59,872 bases of DNA from Sphingobium chlorophenolicum (lineage in GTDB: Bacteria > Pseudomonadota > Alphaproteobacteria > Sphingomonadales > Sphingomonadaceae). Made by a program: the position numbers and the translations under genes. Shown here piece after piece: positions 28,424 to 36,563 of the stretch; positions within the stretch are counted from its first letter, which is position 1; each line of letters opens with the position of its first letter. The notes beneath the pieces were generated by a model. That model was not told the DNA's origin. It did no database searches and saw only the letters and a program-made list of their open reading frames with translations. The DNA is taken from NCBI RefSeq assembly GCF_000722875.1, contig NZ_JFHR01000029.1, positions 1 to 59,872 of the forward strand, written 5' to 3'.

Positions 28424-28457
28424 AAAAAAGGGCCGCCCCGATGGAGCGGCCCTCTTT
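28424..28457 (-). terminator. Terminator of the glycine-zipper protein gene
   Basis: On the minus strand GGGCCGCTCC, loop ATC, GGGGCGGCCC then TTTTTTC. It lies about 25 bp past the stop at 28480. Confidence 0.9.
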
Positions 28458-28479
28458 CGTTCGTCCTTCCGGCGCTGGA

Positions 28480-28890
28480 TCAGCAATCCCGGTCGATGGC
28501 GCGCCCGGCAAGTGCGCCCACGCCCGCGCCGATGATCGCGCCCGTCGTACCATCGCCGCGACGGCCATAGCGGCCGCTGCCCTTGCCGACTTCATTGCCG
28601 AGCAGGCCGCCGGCGATCGCGCCGATGATGGTGCCGCCCGTGCCATTGTCCCGGCAGCGATAGCCGCCGCGATAACCGCGATAGCGATAGCCGTCGCCGC
28701 GATAATAGCCGCCGCCCCGATAATAGCCGTCGCGATAGCCGCGGTAGCCCCGGTCGCCGCGATAATAGTCGCCGCGTTCATAATGGCGGCCCCAGCCGTC
28801 GCGGGCCATGGCGGGCGTCGCGGTGGCGGCCAGGGAAGCAGCGCCCATCGCCAGCGCCGCGCCCAGATTGATCAGGAATTTCGTCTTCAT
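28480..28890 (-). CDS. Glycine-zipper (17 kDa surface antigen-like) envelope protein
   Basis: 136 residues. Signal peptide (MKTKFLINLGAALAMGAASL then ATATPAMA), a Tyr/Arg/Gly-rich stretch with repeated GYRGYRDGYYRGGGYYRG units (residues 35-80), then two glycine-zipper membrane segments TIIGAIAGGLLGNEVGKGSG and TGAIIGAGVGALAGRAIDRDC, typical of the Rick_17kDa/2TM glycine-zipper family in the outer envelope. Cysteines at both ends of the zipper region could pair. Shares its promoter motif and its RY-rich composition with the gene at 8324. Confidence 0.87.
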   Translation of the reverse strand: MKTKFLINLGAALAMGAASLAATATPAMARDGWGRHYERGDYYRGDRGYRGYRDGYYRGGGYYRGDGYRYRGYRGGYRCRDNGTGGTIIGAIAGGLLGNEVGKGSGRYGRRGDGTTGAIIGAGVGALAGRAIDRDC

Positions 28891-28992
28891 GGCGTTGCTC
28901 CTCGACTATGCCATCGGCTCGTCCGTGCCGGGACTCGCCATCGATTGACGCCCTTTTGCCCGATTCGCATTGAGCCGAGCCTGAATGGCCAT

Positions 28993-29008
28993 GTCAGCCA
29001 TCGTTCAG
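28993..29008 (-). promoter_or_regulatory. CTGAAC-N3-GGCTGAC motif upstream of the glycine-zipper gene
   Basis: Minus strand CTGAACGATGGCTGAC, about 103 bp before the ATG at 28890. It matches the site at 8222 in 13 of 16 positions, with the same 11-bp repeat of CTGA. Confidence 0.4.
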
Positions 29009-29132
29009 CTAAGCGCCGTGTCATCCACGACCACGACCAACATCATCGCGCTTTTCGGGCCGCAAGGCCAGCGGGGACGATGCCCGGCGAAAAACCCTTC
29101 ACGCCACGCGATAATATCCTATGGCAAGGGCG

Positions 29133-30119
29133 ATGCGCCGAATCCTGATCGTCCTGCTGCTTGCGATCCTGCTCCTGCCCGCGCCGCACAAGAACAAGCC
29201 CGAACCCTTCGCCGCCGGTCCGCTGCTGGTGAGCGCGCGCGCCCTGCCGCTGAACGCCGCCGATCCCGGCCAGCGCGACCTGGGGCCGCTTCATTATCTG
29301 GGCGGATGGCAACTCAGCAGCGCGCATCATGGGTTCGGCGGCATATCATCCCTGCTGGCGGAGCCGGACGGGCAGATATTGGCGCTCAGCGATTCCGGCA
29401 CGCTGATGGGCTTTCACGTCGGTTCCGGCCGGGCGGAGCGGCGGCCGTTCATCGCCCCCCTCCCCATCCGGCCGCAGGACCGCGACCGCCCCTGGTGGGC
29501 CTGGGATTCGGAGGCGATGGCCCGCGATCCCGCGACCGGGCGATATTGGGTGGGGTTCGAGTTGCAGCAGATGATCTGCCGCTATTCGCCCGGCTTCGCC
29601 CGCGTGGAGGCATGCCGCACCTGGCCGGAGATAGAGGCCTGGCCCGAAACCGGATCGATCGAATCGCTGGCGCGGCTGCCCGACGGGCGGTTCCTGGTGC
29701 TGGCGGAGATGGGCATGACCGCCGACGGCAGCCATGACGCGCTGCTGTTCGCGGGCGACCCGGCGGAGGCCGCGACTGCGCGCCCCATGCACCTGCGCTA
29801 TGTGCCGCCGCGGGGCTATCGCCCGACCGACGCGGTGGCGCTGGACGCGCGGCATGTGCTGGTGCTCAACCGGCGGCTGACCTTGCAGTCATTGTTCACC
29901 GCGACGCTGGCGATGGTCGAGCTGCCGGAAAGGCCGCGACCCGGCGACCGGCTTAAGGCGCGGGCGCTGGCCCGGCTGGCGCCGCCGCTGCTGGCCGACA
30001 ATTTCGAGGGGCTGGCCGTGACGCGGGAGGGCGGGCGCCGGATCGTCTGGATCGCGTCCGACGATAATCATGAATTCTTCCAGCGGACCCTGTTGCTGAA
30101 ATTTGGGTTGGATTTTTAA
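29133..30119 (+). CDS. Esterase-like/phytase-like family exported protein
   Basis: 328 residues. The start at 29133 (MRRILIVLLLAILLLPAP) is preferred over 29121 because AAGGG precedes it. After a signal anchor the protein follows the esterase-like phytase family (beta-propeller): GGISSLLAEPDGQILALSDSG, WWAWDSEAMARDPATGRYWVGFE, SIESLARLPDGRFLVLAEMG, LLADNFEGLAVTREGGRRIVWIASDDN. Probably periplasmic. The enzymatic substrate is not established for most members of this family. Confidence 0.85.
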   Translation: MRRILIVLLLAILLLPAPHKNKPEPFAAGPLLVSARALPLNAADPGQRDLGPLHYLGGWQLSSAHHGFGGISSLLAEPDGQILALSDSGTLMGFHVGSGRAERRPFIAPLPIRPQDRDRPWWAWDSEAMARDPATGRYWVGFELQQMICRYSPGFARVEACRTWPEIEAWPETGSIESLARLPDGRFLVLAEMGMTADGSHDALLFAGDPAEAATARPMHLRYVPPRGYRPTDAVALDARHVLVLNRRLTLQSLFTATLAMVELPERPRPGDRLKARALARLAPPLLADNFEGLAVTREGGRRIVWIASDDNHEFFQRTLLLKFGLDF

Positions 30120-30278
30120 TCCTCCCCATCGGGAGATGGGGAGGGTCGAAGAGAGGCACGTGACTCTCTTCGACGGCCGAAGGCTGGTGGAGGGGAATGG
30201 GGCACGACCTGCGTATTTCCCCTCCACCACTCGCTCCGCGAGCGGTCCCCCTCCCCACGCTTCGCGTAGGGAGGAATT
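30119..30278. repeat. Interspersed palindromic repeat A, copy 4, with CACGTG hairpin module
   Basis: Nearly the same as copy 1, including an identical 28-bp module at 30146-30173 (stem TCGAAGAGAG / CTCTCTTCGA, loop GCACGTGA). Ends are TCCTCCCCATCGGGAGATGG and TAGGGAGGAATT. It directly follows the stop of the phytase-like gene and sits tail-to-tail with rpmB. Confidence 0.92.
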
Positions 30279-30292
30279 ATATTGGGCCAACG

Positions 30293-30325
30293 CAAAAAAG
30301 CGGCCCGTTGCGGGGCCGCTCTTTC
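30293..30325 (-). terminator. Terminator of rpmB
   Basis: Minus strand GAGCGGCCC, loop CGCAAC, GGGCCGCTTTTTTG, about 22 bp beyond the rpmB stop. Confidence 0.92.
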
Positions 30326-30346
30326 AAGCGAACGAAGCGGAGGGAA

Positions 30347-30640
30347 TCAGGCCGCGACGGCGGTCTTCTTCTTCGCGATGTCGCGCTTCAGGCGACGGGC
30401 CTTCAGCGACAGCTTCTCGTCGCTGGTCTTCAGCAGCCAGTTGTCCAGGCCGCCATTATGTTCGACCGAACGCAGACCATGGGTCGACACGCGCAGCTTC
30501 ACGGTCGTTTCCAGCGCTTCGGAGATCAGCGACACGTTCTGCAGGTTGGGCAGGAACACGCGCTTGGTCTTGTTATTGGCGTGGGAAACATTGTGACCCA
30601 CCTGGCGGCCCTTGCCGGTCAGCTCGCAAATGCGCGACAT
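30347..30640 (-). CDS. rpmB: 50S ribosomal protein L28
   Basis: 97 residues starting [33 protein letters not shown], the standard L28 opening; an in-frame start two codons upstream is less likely. Basic C-terminus ([15 protein letters not shown]). The zinc-ribbon cysteines of some L28 proteins are absent. Monocistronic with its own terminator. Confidence 0.98.
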   Translation of the reverse strand: MSRICELTGKGRQVGHNVSHANNKTKRVFLPNLQNVSLISEALETTVKLRVSTHGLRSVEHNGGLDNWLLKTSDEKLSLKARRLKRDIAKKKTAVAA

Positions 30641-30788
30641 AGTCAATCAACCTTGTAATTCGGGTTCGTTCGGAAAGCGGCGCCGATAACGGGATTCCCG
30701 GCGCACGTCAACCCGCCCGGAGCCTTTCGGGGCCGCAACCCTTTCCGACTCATGAGCGTTGACGCCCCATAAGCCAAAGGAGGCCGAA

Positions 30789-31010
30789 ATGCGATTCATT
30801 GGTGGCTTGGTGCTGATTTTGTTGCTGGTTCTGGCTGGCGGCATCGCGACTGGCTTCATCGACCTGCAAAAGACGCAGGAGGGAAGCCTGCCGGATGTGG
30901 CGGTCAAGGGCGGCTCCCTGCCCAAATATGAGGCCAATGTGGCCAAGGTCGAGGTCGGCAAGCGCAAGGAAACGGTCGAAGTGCCGACGGTGGATGTGAA
31001 GAAGCCGTGA
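30789..31010 (+). CDS. Small single-pass membrane protein, 73 aa
   Basis: MRFIGGLVLILLLVLAGGIATGFIDL forms one membrane helix, followed by a short basic periplasmic tail (GGSLPKYEANVAKVEVGKRKETVEVPTVDVKKP). A perfect AAGGAGG lies six bases before the ATG, which fixes the start. No known domain is recognised. Neighbours (rpmB, tadA) give no functional hint. Confidence 0.8.
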   Translation: MRFIGGLVLILLLVLAGGIATGFIDLQKTQEGSLPDVAVKGGSLPKYEANVAKVEVGKRKETVEVPTVDVKKP

Positions 31011-31085
31011 GATAGGGCTTAGCCTGTAAAAGACGCACCCTGTTCCCCCTCCCCCTGCGGGCCGCCATCCTCTATGGGTGAGGCC

Positions 31086-31544
31086 ATGTCTTCGCCCTTT
31101 CCCCTGCCTGATGCCATGCGGCGCGCCCTGGACCTTGCCCGCAGCGCCGCGGAAGCGGGGGAGGTTCCCATTGGCGCGGTCGTTACGCTTGATGGCCGGA
31201 TCGTTGGGGAGGGCGAGAATCGCAACCGGCGCGACAATGACCCCACCGCCCATGCCGAAATCGTCGCGATCCGGGCGGCGGCGGCGCTTCTGGGGGATTT
31301 CCGGCTGAACGGCTGCGACCTGTGGGTCACGCTGGAGCCTTGCGCCATGTGCGCGGGCGCGATCTCCCACGCGCGCATCGCCCGCCTCTATTATGCCGCC
31401 GCCGATCCCAAGGGCGGCGCCATTGAGCAGGGACCGCGCTTCTTTACGCAGCCGCAATGTCTGCACCGGCCCGAAGTCTATGGCGACCTCGCCCAAGCCG
31501 AGGCATCAACGCTGCTGCGGGACTTTTTCGTCGCCCGGCGCTGA
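31086..31544 (+). CDS. tadA: tRNA adenosine(34) deaminase
   Basis: 152 residues. Converts A34 to inosine in tRNA-Arg(ACG). The zinc-binding deaminase motifs are PTAHAEIVAIRAAA (His and catalytic Glu) and TLEPCAMCAGAI (two Cys). GTGAGG before ATG 31086 favours that start; ATG 31074 would add four residues. The last 39 bp overlap the 3' end of the convergent membrane protein gene at 31506. Confidence 0.95.
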   Translation: MSSPFPLPDAMRRALDLARSAAEAGEVPIGAVVTLDGRIVGEGENRNRRDNDPTAHAEIVAIRAAAALLGDFRLNGCDLWVTLEPCAMCAGAISHARIARLYYAAADPKGGAIEQGPRFFTQPQCLHRPEVYGDLAQAEASTLLRDFFVARR

Positions 31545-33407
31545 ATAATCGATGCGGTAGAGGGTGTAGGGCAGCGTCATGCCGGTCCGCAGCGTCACGG
31601 GCTTCAGCCAGTTCGGCACATCGCCCCGCATCAGCGCCGCATAAAAGCCTTTGGGACTGCGCGACTGGTAGATGGTGCCTTCGGGGAAGCCGGGGCAGAC
31701 CAGCAAATAGGTGGCGTGATGCTTCGCCGCGATCGGGCGGAACGCCTCCGCCGGGCCGTCATAGGCGTGGTGCATGTCCAATATGGTCGCGCCGTTGCGG
31801 TGATAGGGACCGGCGATGGCGCTATGGTGGGTGGCGACGATCAGGCGCGGACCGAGGTCGACCATGGTGAAGATGGTCGCCGCGGGCACCTGATTCAGCA
31901 CCTCCAGCGCGGGAAGCGTGCGGCAGCGGCCATTGGCCTTGTCTATCGCCTTGCGGCGGGCCTGGAGCGCAGGTTTCGGCGGCTTGGGCTGCTCCCCCGT
32001 GGTCTTGACCCAGAATTGGTTGATCTGCGGATAGAGCGGCGTCGCGAAGGCCGCCACGCCCAGCAGCGCGGCGCCCGCCGCCGCCAGACCGCGCGCCAGT
32101 GGTCGCCCGCTTCCAATGAGGCACAGCAGGCGATAGGCCGCCCAGGCCGCAGGGGGGATGGCCAGCAACTGGGCCGCCGGGCCTGCGCGCAACTGCCAGA
32201 AGAGCAGGGCGGTCGAAAAGAGCATCATCAGGCCGACCGTGGCCCAGGCCCAGAGTCGGTCGCCGTCGCGCCGCGAATCCCACAGCGCCCAGATCAGGCC
32301 GAAAAGGCCCGCGACCGGTATCGCCATCAGCGGCACGATCAGGCTGCGCGCCTGTACGGTGATCGGCTTGGCCTCGCGGATGTTGGCGAGCCACAGGCGG
32401 TCCAGTTCGGGCGAGATCTGATAGGCGCCGGACAGGCATTGCGGCCAATTGAGCCAGGCGAAGGCCGCCACCGCCGCGCCTACCACCAGCCCCGCGCCCA
32501 GCCGCGCAGGCCAGTTTCTGAGCGGCAGAAGCGCCAGCAGCGCCATCCCCGCCGAAGCCGTGGCGAAGATCGCGACCCAGATGGGTGAGATGGCGTCGCA
32601 CACCATTTCCCGATTGGCGTAGCTGGCAAAGAGCAGGAACAGGATGGACGTCGCGCCCCCCAGGCTGAGCGCATAGGGCAGCATCCGCCGCGCCGCGCCA
32701 TCCTTGAACACCCAGCGCAGCGCGATCAGCGCTCCGCCGGCGGCCAGATAGACGATCATCTCCATGCCGATGGCGATGGACAGGGCGCTGCTGACCCCCG
32801 CGACGATGCCGCCGCGCAGCCAGTTGCGGTCGATCAGCCCCGCCAGCATCAGCACGGTGAAGGTCAGTTGCCAGCCATGATGGTCGATCCGCATCGGCAC
32901 GAACATGCCGATGCCCATCTGCGCGGCGAAGGGGGCGAGGGCGGCCAGGAACCAGCTATTCCCCCCCGCCAGCCGCCGGGCGATGAAGCCCAGCCCCAGC
33001 ATCAGCGGCAACAGCGGCAGCATCGGCGCGATGCCGCAGGCCAGCCGGTCGGCCAGCCCCTGATCCAGAAAGGCGCGGAAGAACAGCATCAGCCCCGCGA
33101 GCGGCAGGTCCACCAGCCGCGACCAGTGGATGTTGAACCCGGCGGGCGGGTCGAGCCGATATTGCCGCAGGTCATACCAGCCCTGCCCCGCCAGCCAGTC
33201 CCTCACCTGGAGGAAGCGGATATTGTCGTCCGTATCGCTAAGCGTCAGCCAATGGATTTGCGGCCAGCGCATCGTGAACAGGCAGGCCATGGCGCCGATC
33301 CACAGCAGGACGGTCAGCCATTTCCAGTTCCGCTCCGCATGATGGGACAATTTCGTCGCCAGGGGAGCGATACGGGCGCGCAGGGCTGGCCAGCTTTGCA
33401 GTTTCAT
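31506..33407 (-). CDS. Large multi-pass membrane protein, STT3/GT-C glycosyltransferase-like
   Basis: 633 residues: a single early helix, then a long loop with DTDDNIRFLQVRDWLAGQGWYD and LDPPAGFNIHWSRLVDLPLA, then about ten more helices, and a C-terminal soluble domain (residues 480-633). An acidic D-x-D type motif in the first external loop followed by WSRLVDLP is the layout of GT-C enzymes using polyprenyl-phosphate sugars. The gtrA gene starts 44 bp away in the opposite direction, which supports a role in surface glycosylation. Exact substrate unknown. Its 3' end overlaps tadA. Confidence 0.75.
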   Translation of the reverse strand: MKLQSWPALRARIAPLATKLSHHAERNWKWLTVLLWIGAMACLFTMRWPQIHWLTLSDTDDNIRFLQVRDWLAGQGWYDLRQYRLDPPAGFNIHWSRLVDLPLAGLMLFFRAFLDQGLADRLACGIAPMLPLLPLMLGLGFIARRLAGGNSWFLAALAPFAAQMGIGMFVPMRIDHHGWQLTFTVLMLAGLIDRNWLRGGIVAGVSSALSIAIGMEMIVYLAAGGALIALRWVFKDGAARRMLPYALSLGGATSILFLLFASYANREMVCDAISPIWVAIFATASAGMALLALLPLRNWPARLGAGLVVGAAVAAFAWLNWPQCLSGAYQISPELDRLWLANIREAKPITVQARSLIVPLMAIPVAGLFGLIWALWDSRRDGDRLWAWATVGLMMLFSTALLFWQLRAGPAAQLLAIPPAAWAAYRLLCLIGSGRPLARGLAAAGAALLGVAAFATPLYPQINQFWVKTTGEQPKPPKPALQARRKAIDKANGRCRTLPALEVLNQVPAATIFTMVDLGPRLIVATHHSAIAGPYHRNGATILDMHHAYDGPAEAFRPIAAKHHATYLLVCPGFPEGTIYQSRSPKGFYAALMRGDVPNWLKPVTLRTGMTLPYTLYRIDYSAPGDEKVPQQR

Positions 33408-33451
33408 GGCCGGTGGATTAGAGGCTCCGCATCAAAGCGCAACGGGGCGGC

Positions 33452-33868
33452 ATGAAAATCCTACAAATCTTCACACCGGAAAAACAGGCGCTGTTCTGGC
33501 AGATCGTTCGTTACGGCCTGACCGGGCTGTTCGTGACGGCCTGCCAGGCGGCGATCTACTGGACGCTGGCCGCACCGGTGGGGCTGCATCCGCAGGTCGC
33601 CAACGGCATCGGCTATCTGGCGGCGGTGGCGATCGGCTATGTGACGCATAGCAGCTTCACCTTTCGCGGGCATGGCGGGCGCGACAATCAGGCGGCGCGG
33701 GGGTTTCGCTTCGTCGCGGTGTCGCTGGTGAGCTATGCGCTGAACGCGCTGTGGGTGTGGCTGTGCGTCACCCATATGCGATGGCCGGAATGGTCGCCCA
33801 TCCCGGCCATGCTGTTCGTGACGCCCGCGCTGGTGTTCGGGCTGAATCGGCAGTGGGTGTTTCGGTGA
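33452..33868 (+). CDS. GtrA-like membrane protein (polyprenyl-phosphate sugar flippase family)
   Basis: 138 residues, four helices: LFWQIVRYGLTGLFVTACQAAIYW, VANGIGYLAAVAIGYVTHSSFTF, FRFVAVSLVSYALNALWVWL, and a last one ending in FGLNRQWVFR, the conserved GtrA C-terminus. Family members are thought to move lipid-linked glucose or related sugars across the inner membrane. Divergent from the GT-C-like gene at 33407, and probably its functional partner. Confidence 0.92.
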   Translation: MKILQIFTPEKQALFWQIVRYGLTGLFVTACQAAIYWTLAAPVGLHPQVANGIGYLAAVAIGYVTHSSFTFRGHGGRDNQAARGFRFVAVSLVSYALNALWVWLCVTHMRWPEWSPIPAMLFVTPALVFGLNRQWVFR

Positions 33869-33936
33869 AGAAATAAGGCGTGGGGGCGCGATTGCCTGCG
33901 CCCTGCCGTCTGGAGCTCGCTTCGCTCGCTGCCCAC

Positions 33937-33968
33937 CCCCGGCCCCTCCCGCTTGCGGGAGGGGAGGT
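33937..33968. repeat. CCCCTCCCGC palindrome without nuclease gene
   Basis: GGCCCCTCCCGCTTGCGGG then AGGGGAGG. Same element as those bracketing the DUF559 ORF at 17552 and 17957. It falls between convergent gtrA and the response-regulator gene and can serve as a terminator. Confidence 0.8.
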
Positions 33969-33970
33969 TG

Positions 33971-34771
33971 TTAGTGCACGAACCGCGCCACGACGTCGCG
34001 ATAGGAGCGGCTGACCTTCACCTGTGCGCCGGATTCCAGCACCAGGAAACATTCGCCGTTGGTGTGCGGCTTCACCTGCCGCACCTGGCTGAGGTTCACG
34101 ATGGTGGAGCGGTGCACGCGCTGGAAATTGCGCGGGTCCAGCCGCTTTTCCAGATCCTTCATCGTCTCACGCAGGATCAGCGAATTGTCGGCGGTATAGA
34201 TGCACATATAGTCGCCCGCCGCATCGATCCGTTCGATCGAATCCACGTCCACGCGGAAAATCTGCCCGCGATCCTTGATGTTGATGAGCTTTTCGAAGCG
34301 GTTGGCGGCGGGCGCGTCGCCCTCCCCCGCAAAATCGTTCATCGCGTCCGGCGCGACTTCGGCCAGCACTTCGCGCAGCTTTTCCGCTTCCTGCACCTGC
34401 TTCTTTTCGGACAGGCGCTGGCGCACCCGGTCCAGCGCGTCGGCAAGGCGGCCTTCCTCCACCGGCTTCATCAGATAGTCGACGGCCTGCGCCTCAAAAG
34501 CGCGGATCGCATGGTCGCTATAAGCAGTGCAGAAGATGAAGAGCGGCGGTTCCACCTCCATCAGCCCCTGCACGACGGAAAATCCGTCGAAGCCGGGCAT
34601 TTGAATGTCGAGGAACACAAGGTCGGGCTTGTGCGTCTTTATGGCGCGGATGGCTTCACGGCCGTTGGAACAGGTTTCTACGATTTCGACATCCTCATGC
34701 GCTTCCAGACGCAGCTTAAGGCCTTGGATAGCCAGGCTTTCGTCGTCGACGAGGATTGTTCTTATGGTCAT
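33971..34771 (-). CDS. LytTR-family response regulator
   Basis: 266 residues. Receiver domain with TILVDDESLAIQGL and the phosphoacceptor Asp in LVFLDIQMPGFDG, followed by TAYSDHAIRAF and the invariant Lys in YLMKPVEE. A linker (residues 120-160) leads to a LytTR DNA-binding domain (IERIDAAGDYMCIYT, NFQRVHRSTIVNLSQV). The start overlaps the stop of the kinase gene (ATGA at 34768-34771), marking them as a coupled two-component pair. Confidence 0.95.
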   Translation of the reverse strand: MTIRTILVDDESLAIQGLKLRLEAHEDVEIVETCSNGREAIRAIKTHKPDLVFLDIQMPGFDGFSVVQGLMEVEPPLFIFCTAYSDHAIRAFEAQAVDYLMKPVEEGRLADALDRVRQRLSEKKQVQEAEKLREVLAEVAPDAMNDFAGEGDAPAANRFEKLINIKDRGQIFRVDVDSIERIDAAGDYMCIYTADNSLILRETMKDLEKRLDPRNFQRVHRSTIVNLSQVRQVKPHTNGECFLVLESGAQVKVSRSYRDVVARFVH

Positions 34772-35874
34772 GCGGCCACTCTCGATGGTTCATCCAGGTT
34801 AAGCGGCATTTCGATCAGGACCGAAAAGCCGCCAGGCGTGGAACGCGTTTCGAAGCTCTGTCGTTCCCCGAAGGCCTGAATAAGCCTGTCGCGGATGTTC
34901 GCCAGACCAACGCCCGTGCCTTCGCTGACGGGATTGTTCGGGCGGGTGAACCCCTCATTCAATCCCGGACCCGTATCGGATACGATGATCCGGACGTTTT
35001 CACCGGCAGGCTGCGCCGTGACGGAGATTTCCGCGCCTTCCTCCTTGGGCGTGACCGCATATTTGATCGCATTTTCGACGAGCGGCTGGAGCAGGAGGGA
35101 GGGCAGGCGCGACTGCGCCACCGCCGGATCGATGTTGAAAACGGGGCGCAGGCGATCCTCGAACCGCATCTTCTCAATCTCCAGATAGAGTTTCAGCGTC
35201 TCTATCTCCTGCTCGATCGTCACCTGCGCGGTCGGTTCGTTGATCAACGTGTAGCGCAGGAAGGAGGACAGGCGGGACAGCATCGCATTGGCCCGGTCGG
35301 TCTGCTTCAGCAGCACCAGGGTCGAGATGCTGTTGAGCGTATTGAACAGGAAATGCGGATTGAGCTGATAGCGCAGCATGGCGAGTTGCGCGCTGGACGC
35401 CTGATTTTCCAGCCGGAGCAACTGGTCCGCCTGCTCCTCCACCGTCAGGTAGAAGTTGATCGCATAATAAAGCGCCGACCATGCGCCCAGCAGGGTCATG
35501 GAGAGGTAGAAGGCGCCCAGGAACAGTTGCAGCCCCGCCGTGTCGCTGCCCCGGTTCTGGGTCGAAAACACCCAGGCGTCGATGAACGCCACCAGGCCCG
35601 CCGCGACCACAACGGTGACGATGGACGCGCCCCAGGTGACGATCGGCCGTTGACGCTGGAGGAAGCGGAACACCACCGCGATCAGCAGCGTCACCGAATA
35701 GCCCGACACGGTCGATATCATCACCGGGATCAGGCTGGAAAGCGGCTGCCCATTGGCGATGGTGGACGACCCGCGCAGCAGGAAGGCCCCGGCCCATCCC
35801 ACCGACTGGAGGTTCCAGAAAGCGCGGTTCTTGTCCGCGAAAAAGGGTTGGGGCTGGAAACGATGCACTGACAT
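34768..35874 (-). CDS. LytS/YpdA-type sensor histidine kinase
   Basis: 368 residues. The N-terminal sensor has about four membrane helices (residues 25-160). The kinase core carries the family phosphoacceptor motif MLRYQLNPHFLFNTLNSIS near residue 185 and the ATP-binding segments QPLVENAIKYAV and VSDTGPGLNEG, GTGVGLANIRDRL. It would phosphorylate the LytTR regulator encoded next to it. The signal is unknown; no dedicated ligand domain is present. Confidence 0.95.
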   Translation of the reverse strand: MSVHRFQPQPFFADKNRAFWNLQSVGWAGAFLLRGSSTIANGQPLSSLIPVMISTVSGYSVTLLIAVVFRFLQRQRPIVTWGASIVTVVVAAGLVAFIDAWVFSTQNRGSDTAGLQLFLGAFYLSMTLLGAWSALYYAINFYLTVEEQADQLLRLENQASSAQLAMLRYQLNPHFLFNTLNSISTLVLLKQTDRANAMLSRLSSFLRYTLINEPTAQVTIEQEIETLKLYLEIEKMRFEDRLRPVFNIDPAVAQSRLPSLLLQPLVENAIKYAVTPKEEGAEISVTAQPAGENVRIIVSDTGPGLNEGFTRPNNPVSEGTGVGLANIRDRLIQAFGERQSFETRSTPGGFSVLIEMPLNLDEPSRVAA

Positions 35875-35913
35875 TGGCGTCAGCCTAAAGCATCAGGGGC
35901 TGTCAGAACAACC

Positions 35914-35940
35914 GTCATGCTGAACTTGTTTCAGCATGAC
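35914..35940. repeat. Hairpin repeat GTCATGCTGAAC-TTG-TTTCAGCATGAC
   Basis: A 12-bp inverted repeat with one mismatch and a tiny loop, between the HxlR gene's stop and the kinase start. The sequence type is common as a dispersed element in sphingomonads. It may terminate HxlR transcription. Confidence 0.75.
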
Positions 35941-35970
35941 TGGCAGATGCAGGGCGCACCCCCATTATCG

Positions 35971-36450
35971 TCAGGCGGCGGCCGCTTCCTGCCGGAGCGG
36001 CGTTTCCTCATCGACGCAGAGCCAGATCAGGTCGCTCGGCTCCAGTTCCCGGCCGTCATGGGCCTGGATGGTCATCTTGCGGATCGGTTGCCGATCGCGG
36101 CTGTCGGCCAGCACCTGGCAGTAAATGGGACCGCAGCCCCATTTTTCGCCCCATTGGCGCAGCGCGATCATGGCGGGTGCCAGATCCTCGCCCTTTTGCG
36201 TCAGGCGATATTCGACCTTGCGCCGGTCGCACTGCATCGGCTGACGCACCATGATGCCGTTTTCCACCAGCCGCGCGAGCCGATTCGCCAGGATGTTGCG
36301 GGCGATGCCGAGGATCGACTGAAACTCCTCGAAATGCCGGATTCCCGAAAGAGCGCCCCGCAAAATGAGGAACGACCAGCGTTCGACCATCACCTCCAAT
36401 GCGCTGGGCAGCGCGCATTGTTCCAGATCCTGCGCAAGATTTTGTGTCAT
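35971..36450 (-). CDS. HxlR-family transcriptional regulator
   Basis: 159 residues starting MTQNLAQDLEQCALPSALEVM at 36450. Winged-helix HxlR/MarR-like domain: VMVERWSFLILRGALSGIRHFEEFQ, GIARNILANRLARLVENGIM, YRLTQKGEDLAPAMIAL. The single early cysteine (EQC) is in the position used for thiol or quinone sensing in some HxlR proteins, which is inference here. Target genes unknown. Divergent from rel. Confidence 0.92.
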   Translation of the reverse strand: MTQNLAQDLEQCALPSALEVMVERWSFLILRGALSGIRHFEEFQSILGIARNILANRLARLVENGIMVRQPMQCDRRKVEYRLTQKGEDLAPAMIALRQWGEKWGCGPIYCQVLADSRDRQPIRKMTIQAHDGRELEPSDLIWLCVDEETPLRQEAAAA

Positions 36451-36563
36451 CGTCTTCACTTGATAGCTTAAAGCCACCCGCGTTGCAAAACTGCATCGCA
36501 CTTGCCCCTAAATGGGATTTTTTTGTTGCGCTGCAAGGGTCATCGCGGACAATCGGTAGGGCA

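Noticed and set aside
28116..28781. Minus-strand Ala/Ile-rich ORF opposite the Asn/Ala lipoprotein
   Set aside because: Arises from the complement of the Asn/Ala codons and the other-frame reading of the glycine-zipper gene; no support of its own.
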